Translations under genes and position numbers: made by a program | Source of the DNA: Candidatus Eisenbacteria bacterium | GTDB taxonomy: Bacteria > Desulfobacterota > Binatia > DP-6 | Length of the DNA: 62,378 bases | NCBI GenBank assembly: GCA_035577985.1 | Contig: DATJZY010000145.1 | Location: forward strand, 1-62,378 | Direction: 5' to 3' | The notes under the pieces: model-generated | What the model saw: the letters and a program-made list of their open reading frames with translations, nothing else | Database searches by the model: none | Told to the model about the DNA's origin: nothing | Part shown: piece after piece, positions 43,702 to 52,707 of the stretch | Numbering within the stretch: position 1 is the first letter of the stretch | Layout of the letters: each line of letters begins with the position of its first letter

Positions 43702-44124
43702 ATGAAGACGCGAGACATCAGTGCCGAGGAGAAGGTCCAGGAGCTGTTCCAGCCGGATACGCTTCTGCCTTCCCAGTACTTCGACCGCATCCGGCGCCGC
43801 GCCAGCTTCGACGGCGAGCGCCGACTCATGGTGGCGATCCTCGAGGACGCGGTCGACGTGTACCGCAAGCAGGTGGGCGCGCGCGATCGCAAGCGCCACC
43901 AGCTCTTCGAGGACGCCGAGGCCTGGATCGAGAGCGCGGACAAGTCGTGGATCTTCTCGTTCGAGAACATCTGCGACGTGCTCGGCATCGAGGCCGCCTA
44001 CGTGCGCAAGGGCCTGCGCGCCTGGAAGGCGCGCGCCGGCGGCGAGCGTGGTCAAGTGGTCGCCTTTCGCACCGACGACCGCGAGGACGACGTGGATCGC
44101 GACGAGGCGGCCGAGCTGGCGTGA
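43702..44124 (+). CDS. Uncharacterised protein downstream of the isc operon
   Basis: A protein of about 140 residues (161 if GTG 43639 is used) without a family I can name. It has the phrases VQELFQPDTLLPSQYFDRIRRR, RRLMVAILEDAVDVYRKQV (19 residues), WIFSFENICDVLGIEAAYVRKGL and an acidic tail. Predicted mostly helical, cytoplasmic. Proteins with this layout occur in deltaproteobacterial lineages, to my knowledge without an assigned role. The SWIFSFENIC...YVRKGLRAW end looks like a small helix-turn-helix, so DNA binding is possible but unproven. It follows the Rrf2 gene closely and precedes the acyl-carrier-protein fusion. Confidence 0.65.
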   Translation: MKTRDISAEEKVQELFQPDTLLPSQYFDRIRRRASFDGERRLMVAILEDAVDVYRKQVGARDRKRHQLFEDAEAWIESADKSWIFSFENICDVLGIEAAYVRKGLRAWKARAGGERGQVVAFRTDDREDDVDRDEAAELA

Positions 44125-44183
44125 TCCGCAGACGTCGCTCGCGCGGCGGGCGACGAGAGCGACGAACGAGGAGGATGGTGAAC

Positions 44184-44771
44184 ATGGAGCGGGTGTCGGC
44201 TCGACGACAGGACCCGACGGGCTGCGGGCATCTGGGACTGCGGGAGCTTCTCGAACCGCAGCTTCGGCGGCTCGTCGCCGAGCGTCTCGGTACGCCGGAG
44301 GAATGGCTCCGGCCGGAGGTTTCTCTCGTGCACGATTTGGCGGTCGATTCCCTCGATCTCACGGAGATCGCCGTGGAAGCCGAGCAGCGCTTCGACGTCA
44401 GCCTCCCCGAGGCGACCATGGATCGAGTTCGCACCTACGGCGATCTCGTCGACGTCGTGATCGACGCGCGTCTCACGACGTCCCCGCCGGCGGTACCGTC
44501 CGTGTTCGTTCGGGCGTCCGTGCTTCCCGCGGCGCGCGACGGGCGCGGCGTCGTCACGCGTTCGGCGTGGCTCTCGGCCTACACGGTCGAGACGCTCGCC
44601 GCCGATGCGCGACGTGCCGGTCCGGGCGCCAAGCTCGCCATCACCGTGCCGGCGGCGGCTCCACTCGCGACCGCCGAGCGCGTCGAGCGGTGCTTCGCGC
44701 ATCTGGGACCGCTCGGCGTCGCGGTCGACGTGCACCACGAGCGGCCGCGCGACCGCCGCGCCGTCGCGTAG
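44184..44771 (+). CDS. Acyl-carrier-protein domain fused to a C-terminal domain of unknown function
   Basis: A 195-residue protein. The N-terminal half (about 10-95) is an acyl carrier protein: LRRLVAERLG, then the phosphopantetheine site HDLAVDSLDLTEIAVEAEQRF with the Ser of DSL, and the FDVSLPEATMDRVRTYGDLVDVV helix (given in overlapping parts). The C-terminal 95 residues (LSAYTVETLAADARRAGPG..., ending HHERPRDRRAVA) match nothing I recognise and contain an alternating strand-helix pattern. ATG 44184 is preferred over ATG 44175 because GGAGG directly abuts the latter. No fatty-acid or polyketide enzymes lie nearby, so the carrier's client is unknown. Confidence 0.75.
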   Translation: MERVSARRQDPTGCGHLGLRELLEPQLRRLVAERLGTPEEWLRPEVSLVHDLAVDSLDLTEIAVEAEQRFDVSLPEATMDRVRTYGDLVDVVIDARLTTSPPAVPSVFVRASVLPAARDGRGVVTRSAWLSAYTVETLAADARRAGPGAKLAITVPAAAPLATAERVERCFAHLGPLGVAVDVHHERPRDRRAVA

Positions 44772-44814
44772 GCACGAAGTTTCCCTGGCTGCGGCCTTTG
44801 GGTAGAAGGCCCGG

Positions 44815-45090
44815 GTGCCGATTCGCCAGCACGTCGCGTGCCCGAGCTGCGACACCGCGCTCCTACGCACGCCCGGGGGGCGATGCCCGACGTGCGGCAC
44901 GGCGATCGGTGACCACGTGCGGAGCGAGCGCGCGCGCGAAGAGCGCATCGAGAAGGTGGTGGCCGTCATCGGCACCGTGCTCGTCGTCGGCGTGCTGGCT
45001 CTGACGTCCGGCCTCGGGCTCATCGAAGGCGTGCTCGCCTATGCCGTCGCGGGCTCGATCATCCTGTACCTCGCGAGGAAGACATTCTGA
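44815..45090 (+). CDS. Zinc-ribbon membrane protein
   Basis: A 91-residue small protein from a GTG start: a zinc ribbon with CPSC and CPTC (Cys 9, 12, 24 and 27), a charged helix (HVRSERAREERIEK) and two closely spaced hydrophobic segments (VVAVIGTVLVVGVLALTSGL and EGVLAYAVAGSIILYLA). It lies 2 bases before the leucyl aminopeptidase gene and should be co-expressed with it. Function unknown; the zinc ribbon resembles short bacterial zinc-ribbon families such as DUF2116-type but I would not name one. Confidence 0.65.
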   Translation: MPIRQHVACPSCDTALLRTPGGRCPTCGTAIGDHVRSERAREERIEKVVAVIGTVLVVGVLALTSGLGLIEGVLAYAVAGSIILYLARKTF

Positions 45091-45092
45091 CC

Positions 45093-46565
45093 ATGGACAA
45101 CGCTCTCCCGACTCTTCGTGTCCGGTCCGGCAGCCCGAGCGCCGTTCGTGCCGATCTGCTGGTCGTCCCGGTCTCGTCCGACGACGTGCGCGGCGCGCTC
45201 CGCAAGCTCGGGCGCAGTGCGGCGGCCACCACGCGCCGCGCACGGGCGGCCGACTTCCGCGGCCGTCCGGACGATACGCTCGTGCACCACGACGATCGTG
45301 GAGCGATCATGCTCGCCGGTACGGGTGGCGAGGCGGACCTCGACACCTGGCGCAAGCTGGGCGCGCGCGCTCGCCGCGAGGCCGAGCGCAGCGGTGCACG
45401 ACGGGTGGCGATCTACCTCGGCCGTGCGATCGAGCGCCGCGATGTGCTGGCAGCCGTCAGCGAGGGATTCCTCCTGGTCGGCTACCGGTTCGATCGCTAC
45501 AAGATCGATCGCAAGGCGTCGAAGGTGACGAGCCTCGCGCTGCTCGGCGAGGGCGCGCCAAGACCGGCCGTTTGGAGGCCGGTCGTCGCCGACGCTGCAG
45601 CAATGGCGCGGCTCGTGTTCGCGGCGCGCGACCTCGTGAACGAGCCCCCGTCGATCGCGACGCCCTCGTTCATCGCCAAGCACGCCGAGCGACTCGCCGT
45701 GGAGACGCCCGGTCTCAAGGTCGAGGTCTGGGCCGGGCGCCGGCTCGAGCGCGAGGGTCTCGCCGGTCTCCTCGCCGTCGCACGTGGCACGCACGAGCAG
45801 CCGCGCTTCATCCAGCTCAGCTATGCGCCGCGGGGCGCGAGGCGACGGGTGGCGCTCGTCGGCAAGGGCATCACGTTCGATTCCGGCGGGCTGTCGCTCA
45901 AACCCGCGAAGTCGATGGAGACCATGAAGTACGACATGGCCGGCGCGGCGACGGTGCTGTCCGCGGTCGCCGCCGTCGCGCGCCTCGGGCTGCCGGTCGC
46001 GGTGACCGCCTACGCGCCGACGACGGAGAACCTGCCCGGTGGAGGCGCGCAGAAGCCCGGCGACGTCATCAAGTTCATGAACGGCAAGACGGCCGAGGTG
46101 CTGAACACCGACGCCGAGGGCCGACTCGTCCTCGCCGACGCCCTTGCGCTCGCCGCGAAGGCGAAGCCCGACGCCATCGTCGACCTCGCGACGCTCACCG
46201 GCGCGGCCCGCGTCGCCCTGGGGACGAGCTACGCGGCGATCCTCGGCAACGACCAGGCGACGATCGATTCTCTCATCGCCGCGGGCCGGTCGGTCGGCGA
46301 GCCGCTCTGGCAGCTCCCGCTCGCCAAGGAATACAAGGACGACATCCGCTCGCCGATCGCCGACGTGAAGAACGTCGGAGGCGGCGAGGCCGGTACGATC
46401 ACGGCGGCGCTCTTCCTCGAGGAGTTCGTCGGTGACGCGAAATGGGCGCACCTCGACATCGCCGGCCCGGCGTTCGCCGAGAAGGATACCTCGCTCGGCG
46501 GACGGGGCGCGACCGCGTTCGGCGTTCGGCTCCTCGTCGAGTGGATCCGCGGTCTCGTGCGCTGA
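45093..46565 (+). CDS. pepA: Leucyl aminopeptidase (M17)
   Basis: A two-metal aminopeptidase, 490 residues. Catalytic C-terminal domain motifs: LVNEPPSIATPSF, VGKGITFDSGGLSLKPAKSM (metal Lys and Asp, active-site Lys), MKYDMAGAATVL, PTTENLPGGGAQKPGDV and the signature NTDAEGRLVLADAL with metal-binding Asp/Glu. The N-terminal macro-like domain (1-150) is divergent, as usual. In some bacteria PepA also binds DNA at cer/carAB sites, but nothing here shows that. It converges with the CCA gene, only 4 bases between the stops. Confidence 0.94.
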   Translation: MDNALPTLRVRSGSPSAVRADLLVVPVSSDDVRGALRKLGRSAAATTRRARAADFRGRPDDTLVHHDDRGAIMLAGTGGEADLDTWRKLGARARREAERSGARRVAIYLGRAIERRDVLAAVSEGFLLVGYRFDRYKIDRKASKVTSLALLGEGAPRPAVWRPVVADAAAMARLVFAARDLVNEPPSIATPSFIAKHAERLAVETPGLKVEVWAGRRLEREGLAGLLAVARGTHEQPRFIQLSYAPRGARRRVALVGKGITFDSGGLSLKPAKSMETMKYDMAGAATVLSAVAAVARLGLPVAVTAYAPTTENLPGGGAQKPGDVIKFMNGKTAEVLNTDAEGRLVLADALALAAKAKPDAIVDLATLTGAARVALGTSYAAILGNDQATIDSLIAAGRSVGEPLWQLPLAKEYKDDIRSPIADVKNVGGGEAGTITAALFLEEFVGDAKWAHLDIAGPAFAEKDTSLGGRGATAFGVRLLVEWIRGLVR

Positions 46566-46569
46566 TCGC

Positions 46570-47883
46570 TCAGGCGCCGAAGCGCTCGCGCACCCACGTC
46601 TCGGCGCCCTCGCGGGTCGTGACCTCGCCCTCGAGCTGCGCCGTCTCGAGCGCCCGCAGCATCTCGCCGAGCCGCGGCCCCGGCGCGAATCCCATGGCGA
46701 TGAGGTCATCGCCACCGAGCAGGCGCTGCGGGCGCACCGCCGCCGCGAGCTCCCGTCGCCGCCGCTCGCAGAACTCGACGAACTGGAGGTCCTTGTTCGA
46801 GGCGAGCGCGTCGATGCGCGCGAGCGCGAGGAGATCGTCGAAGCCCTCCTCGGCCAGCATCCGCTTCAGGGTCGAAAGGCGCATCTCCGGCGCCTGGACG
46901 AGCCGGAGGTGGCTGCGGACGAGGTAGGCCACGCGCTCCCAGGTCTCGCGGCTGCGCTTCAGGCGCTGAACGATCGCGATCGCCATCTCGGCGCCGACGT
47001 CCGGATGGCCGTAGAACGTGATCCGCCCGTCCTCGCGACGGCTCTGGCACCGCGGCTTCGCGACGTCGTGGAGCAGGCAGCCGAGCGCGAGCGCCTCGGA
47101 CGTGCCGGCCGCGAGCTGCTCCAGGAGGAGCAGCGTATGCGTCCACACGTCACCCTCGGGGTGGTAGTCGGACGACTGCTCGACGCCGCGCATCGCCGCG
47201 ACCTCGGGCAGGACGACGTCCAGGAGCGTGGTCGCGGCGAGGAGCTCGAAGCTCGTACGCGCCGCCCCCTCGGTCAGCATCTTCACGATCTCGTCACCGA
47301 TCCGCTCGGCGGCCATGTCGGTCACCGACGCTGCGGCCGCGACGATCGCCGCGTGGGTCGCGGGCTCGATGCGAAAGGCGAAGCGCGCGGCGAGACGGAC
47401 CGCGCGCAGCATCCGCAGGCGGTCCTCGGCGATGCGCGCTCCCGCGTCGCCGATCGCACGGATGATACCGGCGCGCAGATCCGCCTGGCCGCCCACGAAG
47501 TCGATGACGTCGCCCGAGATCGGGTCCTGGAAGAGCGCGTTGATCGTGAAGTCACGGCGCTGCGCGTCCTTCTCGGCCGTCGCGAAGTGCACGGCGCTCG
47601 GCCGGCGGCCGTCGATGTAGGCGTCGTCGGATCGGAACGTCGCCACCTCGAACTGCGCATCGCCTTCGAGCACGAGGATCACGCCGAACTTCGCGCCGAC
47701 CGCCACCGTGCGCCGAAAGAGCTTGCGGACGACCTCGGGCGGCGCCGCGGTCGCGACGTCGAAGTCGCCCGGCTCGCGCCCGAGCAGGCGGTCGCGCACG
47801 CAGCCGCCCGCGAGGTACGTCTCGTAGCCGGCGGCGCGCAGCCGCCGGACGACGTCAGTGGCGACTCGCCCCCGGTCGCCCAT
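46570..47883 (-). CDS. CCA tRNA nucleotidyltransferase with HD domain
   Basis: A class II nucleotidyltransferase, 437 residues. Head and neck: YLAGGCVRDRLLGREPGDFDVAT with the catalytic DFD, the FRSDDAYIDGRRPS flexible loop, RRDFTINAL, and AEDRLRMLRAVRLAARF for base selection; then an HD domain (WTHTLLLLEQL, LLHDVAKPRC and the later YLVRSHLR). This head-neck-HD layout is typical of CCA-adding or A-adding enzymes of deltaproteobacterial type; the two activities cannot be told apart here. The nearby tRNA-Pro already encodes CCA, so the enzyme may serve repair. ATG 47883 overlaps the end of the dehydrogenase gene by 29 bases. Confidence 0.9.
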   Translation of the reverse strand: MGDRGRVATDVVRRLRAAGYETYLAGGCVRDRLLGREPGDFDVATAAPPEVVRKLFRRTVAVGAKFGVILVLEGDAQFEVATFRSDDAYIDGRRPSAVHFATAEKDAQRRDFTINALFQDPISGDVIDFVGGQADLRAGIIRAIGDAGARIAEDRLRMLRAVRLAARFAFRIEPATHAAIVAAAASVTDMAAERIGDEIVKMLTEGAARTSFELLAATTLLDVVLPEVAAMRGVEQSSDYHPEGDVWTHTLLLLEQLAAGTSEALALGCLLHDVAKPRCQSRREDGRITFYGHPDVGAEMAIAIVQRLKRSRETWERVAYLVRSHLRLVQAPEMRLSTLKRMLAEEGFDDLLALARIDALASNKDLQFVEFCERRRRELAAAVRPQRLLGGDDLIAMGFAPGPRLGEMLRALETAQLEGEVTTREGAETWVRERFGA

Positions 47884-49117
47884 TGCCGTCGAAGTCGAAC
47901 AGGACCTTGATCGCCCCCGATTCTCGCTGCTCGCCACATGCGAGGAAGGCGTCGCGATAGTCGTCGAGCCGGAAGCGGTGCGTGAGGATGGGTGTCACGT
48001 CGATGCGGCCGCTCTTCACGAGCTCCAGGTAGATCTCCATGGCGTGCCGGCGGCGGCCCTCGAACTCCTCGACGCCGAAGGCGTTCGACCCGATGACGGC
48101 GATCTCCTTGAAGTAGAGCGGCGTCCACTCGAAGCGCTTCGGGGCTTCGACGCCCGTGATGACGATCGCCCCGCGCGAATCCGCGATCCGTACGCCGGCC
48201 TCGACCGTTTCGGGGAAGCCGACCGTGTCGTAGATCACGTCGATGCCGCCGCCGTAGAGCCATGGCAGGCCGAACCACGGCTTCAGCACCTGCGCGCCGG
48301 TTTCGCTCGCGATGCGCTCGATGAGCTCCCGGACCGGTTCGTGCGGGAGCACGACGTGCGCGCCGAAGCGCTCGGCGATCCGGCGCTGGTGCTCGAAGCG
48401 CGCGACCGCGAACACGCGAACGTCCGGGTGCACGTGGCGCAGGATGGCGATCGCGAGGAGCCCGAGCGTGCCACAGCCGTAGACGAGCGCGGTCGCACCC
48501 GGCTGCGGCGGGCGCTTCAGGATGCCGTGGAGGGAGACCGAGAACGGGTCGGCGAGCACGGCCTGCTCGTACGAGACCCCGTCGGGGATCGGGATGCACA
48601 TGGACTCGTGCGCGGGGACGAGCGGCGCGAAGCCGCCCGTCGCCTTGCTCGAGTTCCCCGTGTGGATGCCGGGTGGGATGATGCCCCGGGCGAAGTTTCG
48701 GCAGATCGAGTACTGGCCTCGCTGGCATTCGGGGCAGGGTGGCGTGATGCCGCGCGGCCCGCACGAGAGCCACGGGTTCAGCACGACGCGATCGCCCACC
48801 TTGCGCGTCGTCACCGCGGGTCCGATCTTCGCGATCGTGCCCACCACCTCGTGCCCCAGCACCTGGGGGAACGAGATGATCGCGGTCATCGGGTTGTCCA
48901 TGTTGCCGTTCAGGAACATCTGCTTGTAGTCGCTCCCGCAGATGCCGCACAGGCGCGTCTGGATGACGACCCAGTCGTCGGCGGGAAGCTCGGGCTCGGG
49001 AATGTCCTTCAACGCGGCGGGCGAGAACGGGCCGAAGAAGAATCGCTTGTCGAGACGGCCGAGGAGCCCGGACACGACCTGTCGCGGCACGCTCACGTCA
49101 CACACGAGGGCTCGCAT
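47855..49117 (-). CDS. Zinc-dependent alcohol dehydrogenase family protein
   Basis: A medium-chain dehydrogenase/reductase, 420 residues. Catalytic domain: RLCGICGSDYKQMF with the zinc-binding Cys, FPQVLGHEVVGTIAKIGP with the His-Glu, and CPECQRGQYSICRNF, although the structural-zinc Cys set looks partly altered. Rossmann part: ALVYGCGTLGLLAIAIL for NAD(P) binding and VIYDTVGFPETVEAG. N-terminal extension with RLDKRFFFGPFSP. Substrate unknown; some threonine-dehydrogenase-like and glucose-dehydrogenase-like enzymes share this layout. It is encoded upstream of the CCA gene on the same strand with overlap, and diverges from selA. Confidence 0.82.
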   Translation of the reverse strand: MRALVCDVSVPRQVVSGLLGRLDKRFFFGPFSPAALKDIPEPELPADDWVVIQTRLCGICGSDYKQMFLNGNMDNPMTAIISFPQVLGHEVVGTIAKIGPAVTTRKVGDRVVLNPWLSCGPRGITPPCPECQRGQYSICRNFARGIIPPGIHTGNSSKATGGFAPLVPAHESMCIPIPDGVSYEQAVLADPFSVSLHGILKRPPQPGATALVYGCGTLGLLAIAILRHVHPDVRVFAVARFEHQRRIAERFGAHVVLPHEPVRELIERIASETGAQVLKPWFGLPWLYGGGIDVIYDTVGFPETVEAGVRIADSRGAIVITGVEAPKRFEWTPLYFKEIAVIGSNAFGVEEFEGRRRHAMEIYLELVKSGRIDVTPILTHRFRLDDYRDAFLACGEQRESGAIKVLFDFDGNGRPGASRH

Positions 49118-49201
49118 CTGCGCCCACCCCTCTCATGCGAGGGCGGGGCGGGCAAGTGCGAGAGCTTGGCACGGCCCTGTCGCGTGGGGCACGATGCGCA
49201 C

Positions 49202-50575
49202 GTGGCCGGAGGAACGAACCCGCTGCGCGCGATCCCGTCGGTCGAACGGCTCCTGCGCCATCCGGACGCCGTCGCTCTGGTGGCGCGCTGCCGGCGCGAG
49301 CGCGTGGTCGAGGCCCTGCGGATGGCGCTCGCCGACACGCGGCGGGCCCTCGCCGACGGAGGCGTGCTGCCGTCCGACGCCGCGCTCGTCGCCGCCGCGA
49401 CCGCGTTCCTCGACGCCGGCACGGCACCCCGCCCGACCCGCGTCGTCAATGCGACCGGCGTCGTCCTGCACACGAACCTCGGGCGCGCCCTCCTCGCCGA
49501 CGACGCGATCGCGGCGATGGCCGACGCCGCACGCGGCGCCATGAACCTGGAGCTCGACCTGATCACCGGGCGGCGCGGCGATCGCGACGCGCTCCTCGCG
49601 GACGACCTGTGCGCGCTCACGGGAGCCGAGGCCGGGCTGGTCGTCAACAACAACGCCGCCGCCGTCCTGCTCGCGATCGCGGCGCTCGCGGGCGGTCGCG
49701 AGGTCGTGGTGTCGCGCGGCGAGCTGGTCGAGATCGGCGGCAGCTTCCGGATGCCCGAGGTGATGGCCGTGAGCGGCGCCCGGCTGCGCGAGGTGGGGAC
49801 GACGAATCGCACCCATGCCGACGACTACCGCAAGGCGATCGGCCTGGAGACCGGCCTGCTCGTCAAGATCCACACGAGCAACTATCGGATCGTCGGCTTC
49901 ACGGCGGACGTCGAGCTGCGAGACCTCGTCACAATCGGCCGGGCGCACGGCGTTCCCGTCCTCGACGATCTCGGGAGCGGCGCCCTCGTCGACCTCGCCA
50001 TCCTCGGACTCCCGTCCGAGCCCGTCGTGCGCGACCGCGTCGGCGCCGGCGCCGACCTCGTGTCGTTCAGCGGCGACAAGCTCCTTGGTGGGCCGCAGGC
50101 GGGCATCGTCGTCGGCCGGCGCGATCTCGTCGAACGGCTCGCGGCGCACCCGCTTCGCCGTGCGCTCCGATCCGACAAGATCCGCCTGGCGGCGCTCGCC
50201 GCGACGCTGCGCCTGTATCGCAACGCACCCGATCTGCCCGCCGCGCTGCCGACGCTGCGCTGGCTCACACGGCCGCTCGCCGAGATGGACACGGTCGGCC
50301 GCGCCGTCGCGCCACACCTCGCCGCGCGACTCGGCGAGGGCTATCGCGTGACCGTCGTCGATTCCGAGGCCGAGGTCGGCAGCGGCGCGGCGCCGACGGC
50401 GACGCTTCCCAGCCGGGCGCTCGCGGTCGAGCATCCCGACCTCTCGCCCGACGACGTGGCGGCCCGCTTCCGCCAGGCGACTCCACCCGTGATCGGTCGC
50501 GTGCATCGCGGGCGCTTCCTGCTGGACCTCCGCGGCGTGTTCTCGCCGGACGATCTCGCCGTCACGTTCGCTTGA
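49202..50575 (+). CDS. selA: L-seryl-tRNA(Sec) selenium transferase
   Basis: Converts Ser-tRNA(Sec) to Sec-tRNA(Sec) with selenophosphate; PLP-dependent, 457 residues. Motifs: NPLRAIPSVERLLRHP, TRVVNATGVVLHTNLGRALL, EAGLVVNNNAAAVLL, SRGELVEIGGSFRMPEVM, EVGTTNRTHADDY, LDDLGSGAL and the PLP Lys in SFSGDKLLGGPQAGI. GTG 49202 is the likely start; another GTG 18 bases earlier is possible. It is followed by selB after 3 bases. selC is not in the window. Confidence 0.97.
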   Translation: MAGGTNPLRAIPSVERLLRHPDAVALVARCRRERVVEALRMALADTRRALADGGVLPSDAALVAAATAFLDAGTAPRPTRVVNATGVVLHTNLGRALLADDAIAAMADAARGAMNLELDLITGRRGDRDALLADDLCALTGAEAGLVVNNNAAAVLLAIAALAGGREVVVSRGELVEIGGSFRMPEVMAVSGARLREVGTTNRTHADDYRKAIGLETGLLVKIHTSNYRIVGFTADVELRDLVTIGRAHGVPVLDDLGSGALVDLAILGLPSEPVVRDRVGAGADLVSFSGDKLLGGPQAGIVVGRRDLVERLAAHPLRRALRSDKIRLAALAATLRLYRNAPDLPAALPTLRWLTRPLAEMDTVGRAVAPHLAARLGEGYRVTVVDSEAEVGSGAAPTATLPSRALAVEHPDLSPDDVAARFRQATPPVIGRVHRGRFLLDLRGVFSPDDLAVTFA

Positions 50576-50578
50576 GCG

Positions 50579-52483
50579 ATGCCCGTCGTCATCGGCACGG
50601 CGGGGCACATCGATCACGGCAAGACCGCACTCGTGCGCGCGCTGACGGGTCAGGACACCGACCGCCTGAAGGAGGAAAAGGAGCGCGGGATCTCCATCGA
50701 CCTCGGCTTCGCCTGGTTCGACGCGCCCGACGGCACGCGCGCCGGCGTCGTCGACGTGCCGGGACACGAGCGCTTCATCCGCAACATGCTCGCCGGGGCG
50801 CACGGGATGGACCTCGTCCTCTTCACGGTCGCGGCCGACGACGGCGTCATGCCGCAGACCGAGGAGCACCTCGACATCCTCCACCTCCTCGGCGTGCGCC
50901 GGGGGATCTGGGTCGTGACCAAGATCGATCTCGTCGATGCGGAGCGGGTCGCCGCCGTACGGGAGGAGATCGAGATCCTCGCCGTCGACTCGACGCTCGA
51001 GGGTGCCCCGATCCTGCCCGTCTCGGCGACGACGGGCGAGGGAGTCGAGGTGCTCCGCGCGGAGATCGCGCACCAGCTCAGCCTGCCTGCACCGCCGGCG
51101 GGTGCGGGGCCGTTCCGCCTACCGGTGGATCGTGCCTTCGTGATGCGCGGGCACGGCGTCGTGGTCACCGGCACGGCGATCGCAGGCACGGTTCGCGATG
51201 GCGATGTCGTGCGGATCCTGCCGGGCGGAGACGAGGTCCGGGTGCGCAACCTGCAGGTCCATGGGACGGCGGTCGCCGAAGCCCGCCACGGGCAGCGCGT
51301 GGCACTCAACCTCGCCGGCATCGAGCGGCAGGACCTCGGGCGCGGCCACGTCGTGTGCGACGTGCAGCTGGCTCACACGACGACGCGCTTCGACGCCTTC
51401 GTCGAAGTGCGACCCGGCGCGCGCCGTCCGCTCGCTACGCACGGCCGTGTTCGCGTCCATCTCGGAACCGCGGAGGTGGTCGGCAAGGTGGTCGTGCTGG
51501 GCGGACGTCCCGGCCTGGCACCTCGCGAGCGGGGATGGGCGCAGCTGGCGCTCGCCGAACCCGTGCTCGCGCTCCGCGGCGACCGGTTCATCCTGCGTGA
51601 CGAGACGGCGCGCTGGACGCTCGGCGGCGGGGTGGTCGTGAACCCGTTCGCCGACCGGCATCGACGCGACGAGCCGGACCTCGCCGAGAAGCTCGCCGCC
51701 CTGCGCGACGGCGACGACGCGACGGCCGCGCGCACGCTCCTCGGCCTCGTGCCATCCTTCGCTTGTGACGGGGCGACGATCGCGTCGGCGCTCGGCGTCG
51801 ATCCGGGTCGCGTGGGCCCGTCGCTGGCGCGCGCGCCGGACGTCGTCCCGATCGCGGAGACCGGGGCACCCGAAGCGTACACGACCACCGAGAAATGGGA
51901 ACGCCTGCGAGCGGATGTTCTCGCGCGCGTCGCGGCGGCACACGGCGAGCGGCCGCTCGAGCCCGGCGTCGAGATGGAGCACCTCCGCTCGCAGGTTCCG
52001 TTCGAGGTGTCGGCGAGGACATTCCGGTGGTGCATCGAGCGCCTGTGCGCGGAGAAGGTGCTCGTGCGCGAGGAGAGTCTCGTCCGGCTCCCGGAACACA
52101 AGGTGGCGCTCGCGACCGACGCCCGTGCGTTGGGCGAGCGTCTCGAACGCCTGCTCGCGGAGGGCCGCTTCACGCCGCCGGATCTCCGCCAGTTGGGGGA
52201 CGCGCTCGAGATCCCCCGCGCGCGGCTCGCCCAGGTGCTGGGTGTGCTCGAGAAGGAGCGGCGGGTCGTGCGCGTCGCTCCGGATCTCTACTACGCCCCC
52301 GATGCGGCCGAGGAGGCGAAGCGCCTCCTCGCCGACCACTGCCGGACGCACGGCGAGATCTCGGCAGGCGCGTTCCGCGATCTGATCGGTGCATCGCGGA
52401 AGTTCGCGATCGCGTTTCTCGACTGGTGCGATCGGACGGGTGTCACCACGCGCGTCGGGGACCTGCGTCGGTTGCGGCGCTGA
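50579..52483 (+). CDS. selB: Selenocysteine-specific elongation factor SelB
   Basis: GTPase that brings Sec-tRNA(Sec) to UGA codons with a SECIS hairpin. 634 residues: G1 [19 protein letters not shown], switch [18 protein letters not shown]3 [16 protein letters not shown]4 TKIDLVD; beta-barrel domains to about 340 with [16 protein letters not shown]; and the C-terminal winged-helix repeats that bind the SECIS (about 380-634). Length fits bacterial SelB (about 610-640). It is the second gene of selA-selB; selD follows after 224 bases that hold a repeat element. Confidence 0.97.
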   Translation: MPVVIGTAGHIDHGKTALVRALTGQDTDRLKEEKERGISIDLGFAWFDAPDGTRAGVVDVPGHERFIRNMLAGAHGMDLVLFTVAADDGVMPQTEEHLDILHLLGVRRGIWVVTKIDLVDAERVAAVREEIEILAVDSTLEGAPILPVSATTGEGVEVLRAEIAHQLSLPAPPAGAGPFRLPVDRAFVMRGHGVVVTGTAIAGTVRDGDVVRILPGGDEVRVRNLQVHGTAVAEARHGQRVALNLAGIERQDLGRGHVVCDVQLAHTTTRFDAFVEVRPGARRPLATHGRVRVHLGTAEVVGKVVVLGGRPGLAPRERGWAQLALAEPVLALRGDRFILRDETARWTLGGGVVVNPFADRHRRDEPDLAEKLAALRDGDDATAARTLLGLVPSFACDGATIASALGVDPGRVGPSLARAPDVVPIAETGAPEAYTTTEKWERLRADVLARVAAAHGERPLEPGVEMEHLRSQVPFEVSARTFRWCIERLCAEKVLVREESLVRLPEHKVALATDARALGERLERLLAEGRFTPPDLRQLGDALEIPRARLAQVLGVLEKERRVVRVAPDLYYAPDAAEEAKRLLADHCRTHGEISAGAFRDLIGASRKFAIAFLDWCDRTGVTTRVGDLRRLRR

Positions 52484-52498
52484 GCGGGGTGGTCTCGG

Positions 52499-52628
52499 TG
52501 GCGCGAGGTCGGGAGCGCTGCTTCGGCTTCGGCTCCGCCGCGCGACGACACATGCGGCTCGTCTCGGCCCCCACAGTTCGTCGCGCCGCTTCGCAGGCGC
52601 CTCCGCATCGCCCCCGACCTCGCGACGC
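52499..52628 (-). repeat. MITE-like repeat element, copy A (inverted relative to copy B)
   Basis: A 130-base element between selB and selD. Its ends are inverted repeats (GCGCGAGGTCGGG at 52501-52513 against CCCGACCTCGCGAC near 52613-52626), and its core (52522-52604) is the reverse complement of the copy B core (53841-53922) at about 88% identity, including a 28-base perfect match that contains GCGCCTGCGAAGCGGCGCG. It has no coding potential. Its own ends are less perfect than those of copy B, so it looks like the older copy. Confidence 0.85.
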
Positions 52629-52707
52629 GACGCGCTGGCTCAGCGACGTTCGGCCGCACGGGCGACGCGCCTGGACACCTCGTCTGCGGGGGGTTAGCGT
52701 CGGCGGC

